DNA from: an uncultured Acetatifactor sp.
GTDB taxonomy: Bacteria; Bacillota; Clostridia; Lachnospirales; Lachnospiraceae
Reading direction: 5' to 3'
Length of the DNA stretch: 31,496 nucleotides
Assembly: GCA_910587555.1 (NCBI GenBank)
Contig: CAJULV010000048.1
Span: forward strand, 1 to 31,496
A program made the position numbers and the translations under genes. Each line of letters opens with the position of its first letter. The first letter of the stretch is position 1. Below are positions 30,439-31,496 of the stretch, piece after piece. Below the pieces are notes generated by a model. The model was not told where the DNA came from. It saw only the letters and a program-made list of their open reading frames with translations, and did not search any database.

Positions 30439-31350
30439 TTATTTCTGCCAGCGCCCGGAAGCGCCACAGGGAAGGACCAGGCCGCTTTCTTCCACGGGCA
30501 GCCCGATTTCTTCGGCTTCCACGCGGCCGCCGGCCCGCGTCATAATCGCGCGGTTTATCAGATAGGAGAGGACTGCCGGCTGTAATCCCGTTGTGTAAGA
30601 GTTGATCAGGAAGAACAGGGCGTCTTCGGACAGCAGCTGAGAGACCAGCTCCATAAATGCCCAGATATTTTCTTCCATTTTCCAGACTTCCCCTTTAGGC
30701 CCTCTGCCGTAGGAAGGGGGATCCATGATAATGCCGTCATACTTATTTCCGCGCCGTATTTCCCGCTCTGCGAATTTCACACAGTCGTCTACCAGCCAGC
30801 GGATGGGAGCGTCGGCCAGGCCGGAAGCGGCGGCATTTTCCTTTGCCCAGCCCACCATGCCCTTGGAGGCGTCCACATGAACCACGCTGGCGCCGGCCGC
30901 GGCTGCCGCCAGCGTGGCGCCTCCCGTGTAGGCGAACAGATTCAATACCTTTACGGGCTTGTCCGCCGGCCGGTTTGCCCTGCGGATGATGTCCGAAAAC
31001 CACTCCCAGTTTACGGCCTGCTCCGGAAAAAGCCCCGTATGTTTAAAGCTGAAAGGCTTCAGGCGGAAAGTCAGGGGACGCCCGCTTTCGCCTTCGTTTC
31101 GTGCGGCGCCTTTTAAATGGTAGGAAATGCTCCATTCGTCCGGCAGCCGAAAAAATTCCCATTCGCCGCCGCCCTTTGCGCTTCTGTGGTAATGTCCGTT
31201 TTTCTTCTTCCAGCCGTCGTGGCTGTGTGGGGTGTTCCAGATCACCTGCGGGTCGGGGCGGACCAGTATATAATTTCCCCAGCGCTCCAGCTTCTCGCCG
31301 CCGGAAGCGTCCAGCACTTGATAGTCTTGCCAGTTGTCTGCAATCCACAT
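30439..31350 (-). CDS. Class I SAM-dependent methyltransferase (RlmI/RlmK-like)
   Basis: 303 residues of a Rossmann-fold methyltransferase related to the 23S rRNA cytosine methyltransferase group. The SAM-binding motif I is NLFAYTGGATLAAAAAGA, followed by the acidic loop VHVDASKG. The catalytic-type motif IV is IMDPPSYGRGP. The C-terminal SYTTGLQP is also typical. No N-terminal PUA domain is obvious, so it is a shorter family form. The start ATG on the minus strand follows AGGAGA by about 6 bases. rRNA is the likely substrate by family, but it is not proven. It is a single gene as far as the window shows, with a repeat element just upstream. Confidence 0.85.
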   Translation of the reverse strand: MWIADNWQDYQVLDASGGEKLERWGNYILVRPDPQVIWNTPHSHDGWKKKNGHYHRSAKGGGEWEFFRLPDEWSISYHLKGAARNEGESGRPLTFRLKPFSFKHTGLFPEQAVNWEWFSDIIRRANRPADKPVKVLNLFAYTGGATLAAAAAGASVVHVDASKGMVGWAKENAAASGLADAPIRWLVDDCVKFAEREIRRGNKYDGIIMDPPSYGRGPKGEVWKMEENIWAFMELVSQLLSEDALFFLINSYTTGLQPAVLSYLINRAIMTRAGGRVEAEEIGLPVEESGLVLPCGASGRWQK

Positions 31351-31361
31351 ATTGTTCTCCT

Positions 31362-31496
31362 AACTAAGTCGCTGCGCGACGGCTCTAAAGTGCAAAGTCC
31401 CATCGACGCACCTACATGAGAGGAAATTTCATTCGAAAAGCATGTATGAAATTTCCTCTCGTGCGCCTTCGGTACTTTGCAACTAAGTCGCTGCGC
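31362..31496. repeat. Hairpin-rich repeat element, cut by the window end
   Basis: The 16-mer AACTAAGTCGCTGCGC occurs at 31362-31377 and again at 31481-31496 (period 119), the second touching the window edge. Between the copies lie nested inverted repeats: TGCAAAGT (31391-31398) with ACTTTGCA (31474-31481), CGCAC (31407-31411) with GTGCG (31461-31465), and a perfect 15-base-pair stem GAGAGGAAATTTCAT (31418-31432) with 31446-31460. No coding is seen. It looks like an intergenic mobile or structured repeat (MITE- or REP-like). Confidence 0.7.

Noticed and set aside
1..31496. CRISPR array, tRNA, rRNA, insertion sequence or phage genes
   Set aside because: I saw no regularly spaced short repeats, no cloverleaf or rRNA signature, and no transposase, integrase or phage structural gene in any frame.

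Overview
The window reads as chromosomal DNA of a Gram-positive anaerobe of the Clostridia, most likely a Lachnospiraceae-type gut bacterium. The grounds are the complete fabK-type fatty acid cluster with FabT boxes and a FabT/MarR regulator, the MurT-GatD pair (lipid II amidation, Gram-positive only), strong GGAGG-type ribosome binding sites with some GTG/TTG starts, moderately high GC, and lipoproteins with Gram-positive style lipoboxes. This is inference from gene content; there is no rRNA to confirm it.

Layout. (1) 26-5090: exonuclease III with a strong terminator, then a translationally coupled murT-gatD-LRR protein operon. (2) 5091-12583: an accessory, partly AT-rich island. It holds a 477-base gene-free stretch with a good promoter, an XRE/TPR regulator whose last codons lie behind an A AAA AAA slippery run, a decayed gene remnant, a 51-base palindrome nested in TGATATG motifs, and a tandemly duplicated two-gene cassette. 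Each cassette copy is a small secreted CxxC...CxxC protein, a terminator-like hairpin and a ~720-residue solute-binding-type lipoprotein. The small gene of copy 1 is frameshifted in a C6 tract; copy 2 is intact. (3) 12669-16745: dcd on the plus strand; free methionine-(R)-sulfoxide reductase and a 927-residue GH28-like beta-helix protein on the minus strand. (4) 16746-25690: the type II fatty acid cluster acpP-fabK-fabD-fabG-fabF-fabZ-accDA(fused)-fabH-fabT. It is driven by a near-consensus promoter overlapping two FabT operators. No accB or accC is present. (5) 25711-31350: cardiolipin synthase, an ECF sigma / membrane anti-sigma-like pair, an acyltransferase-3 membrane protein, and a convergent class I rRNA-type methyltransferase. 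(6) 31362-31496: a hairpin-rich repeat element cut by the window end.

How they work together. Region 4 makes acyl chains under feedback control by FabT, and cls next door uses phospholipid products. MurT/GatD modify the cell wall precursor. The best candidate for an undescribed system is region 2: a regulator of the kind that often senses peptides or ligands through TPRs, beside secreted small zinc-ribbon-like proteins and large orphan binding lipoproteins with no permease genes. This would fit an extracellular sensing or signalling module, but its function is not established by sequence alone.
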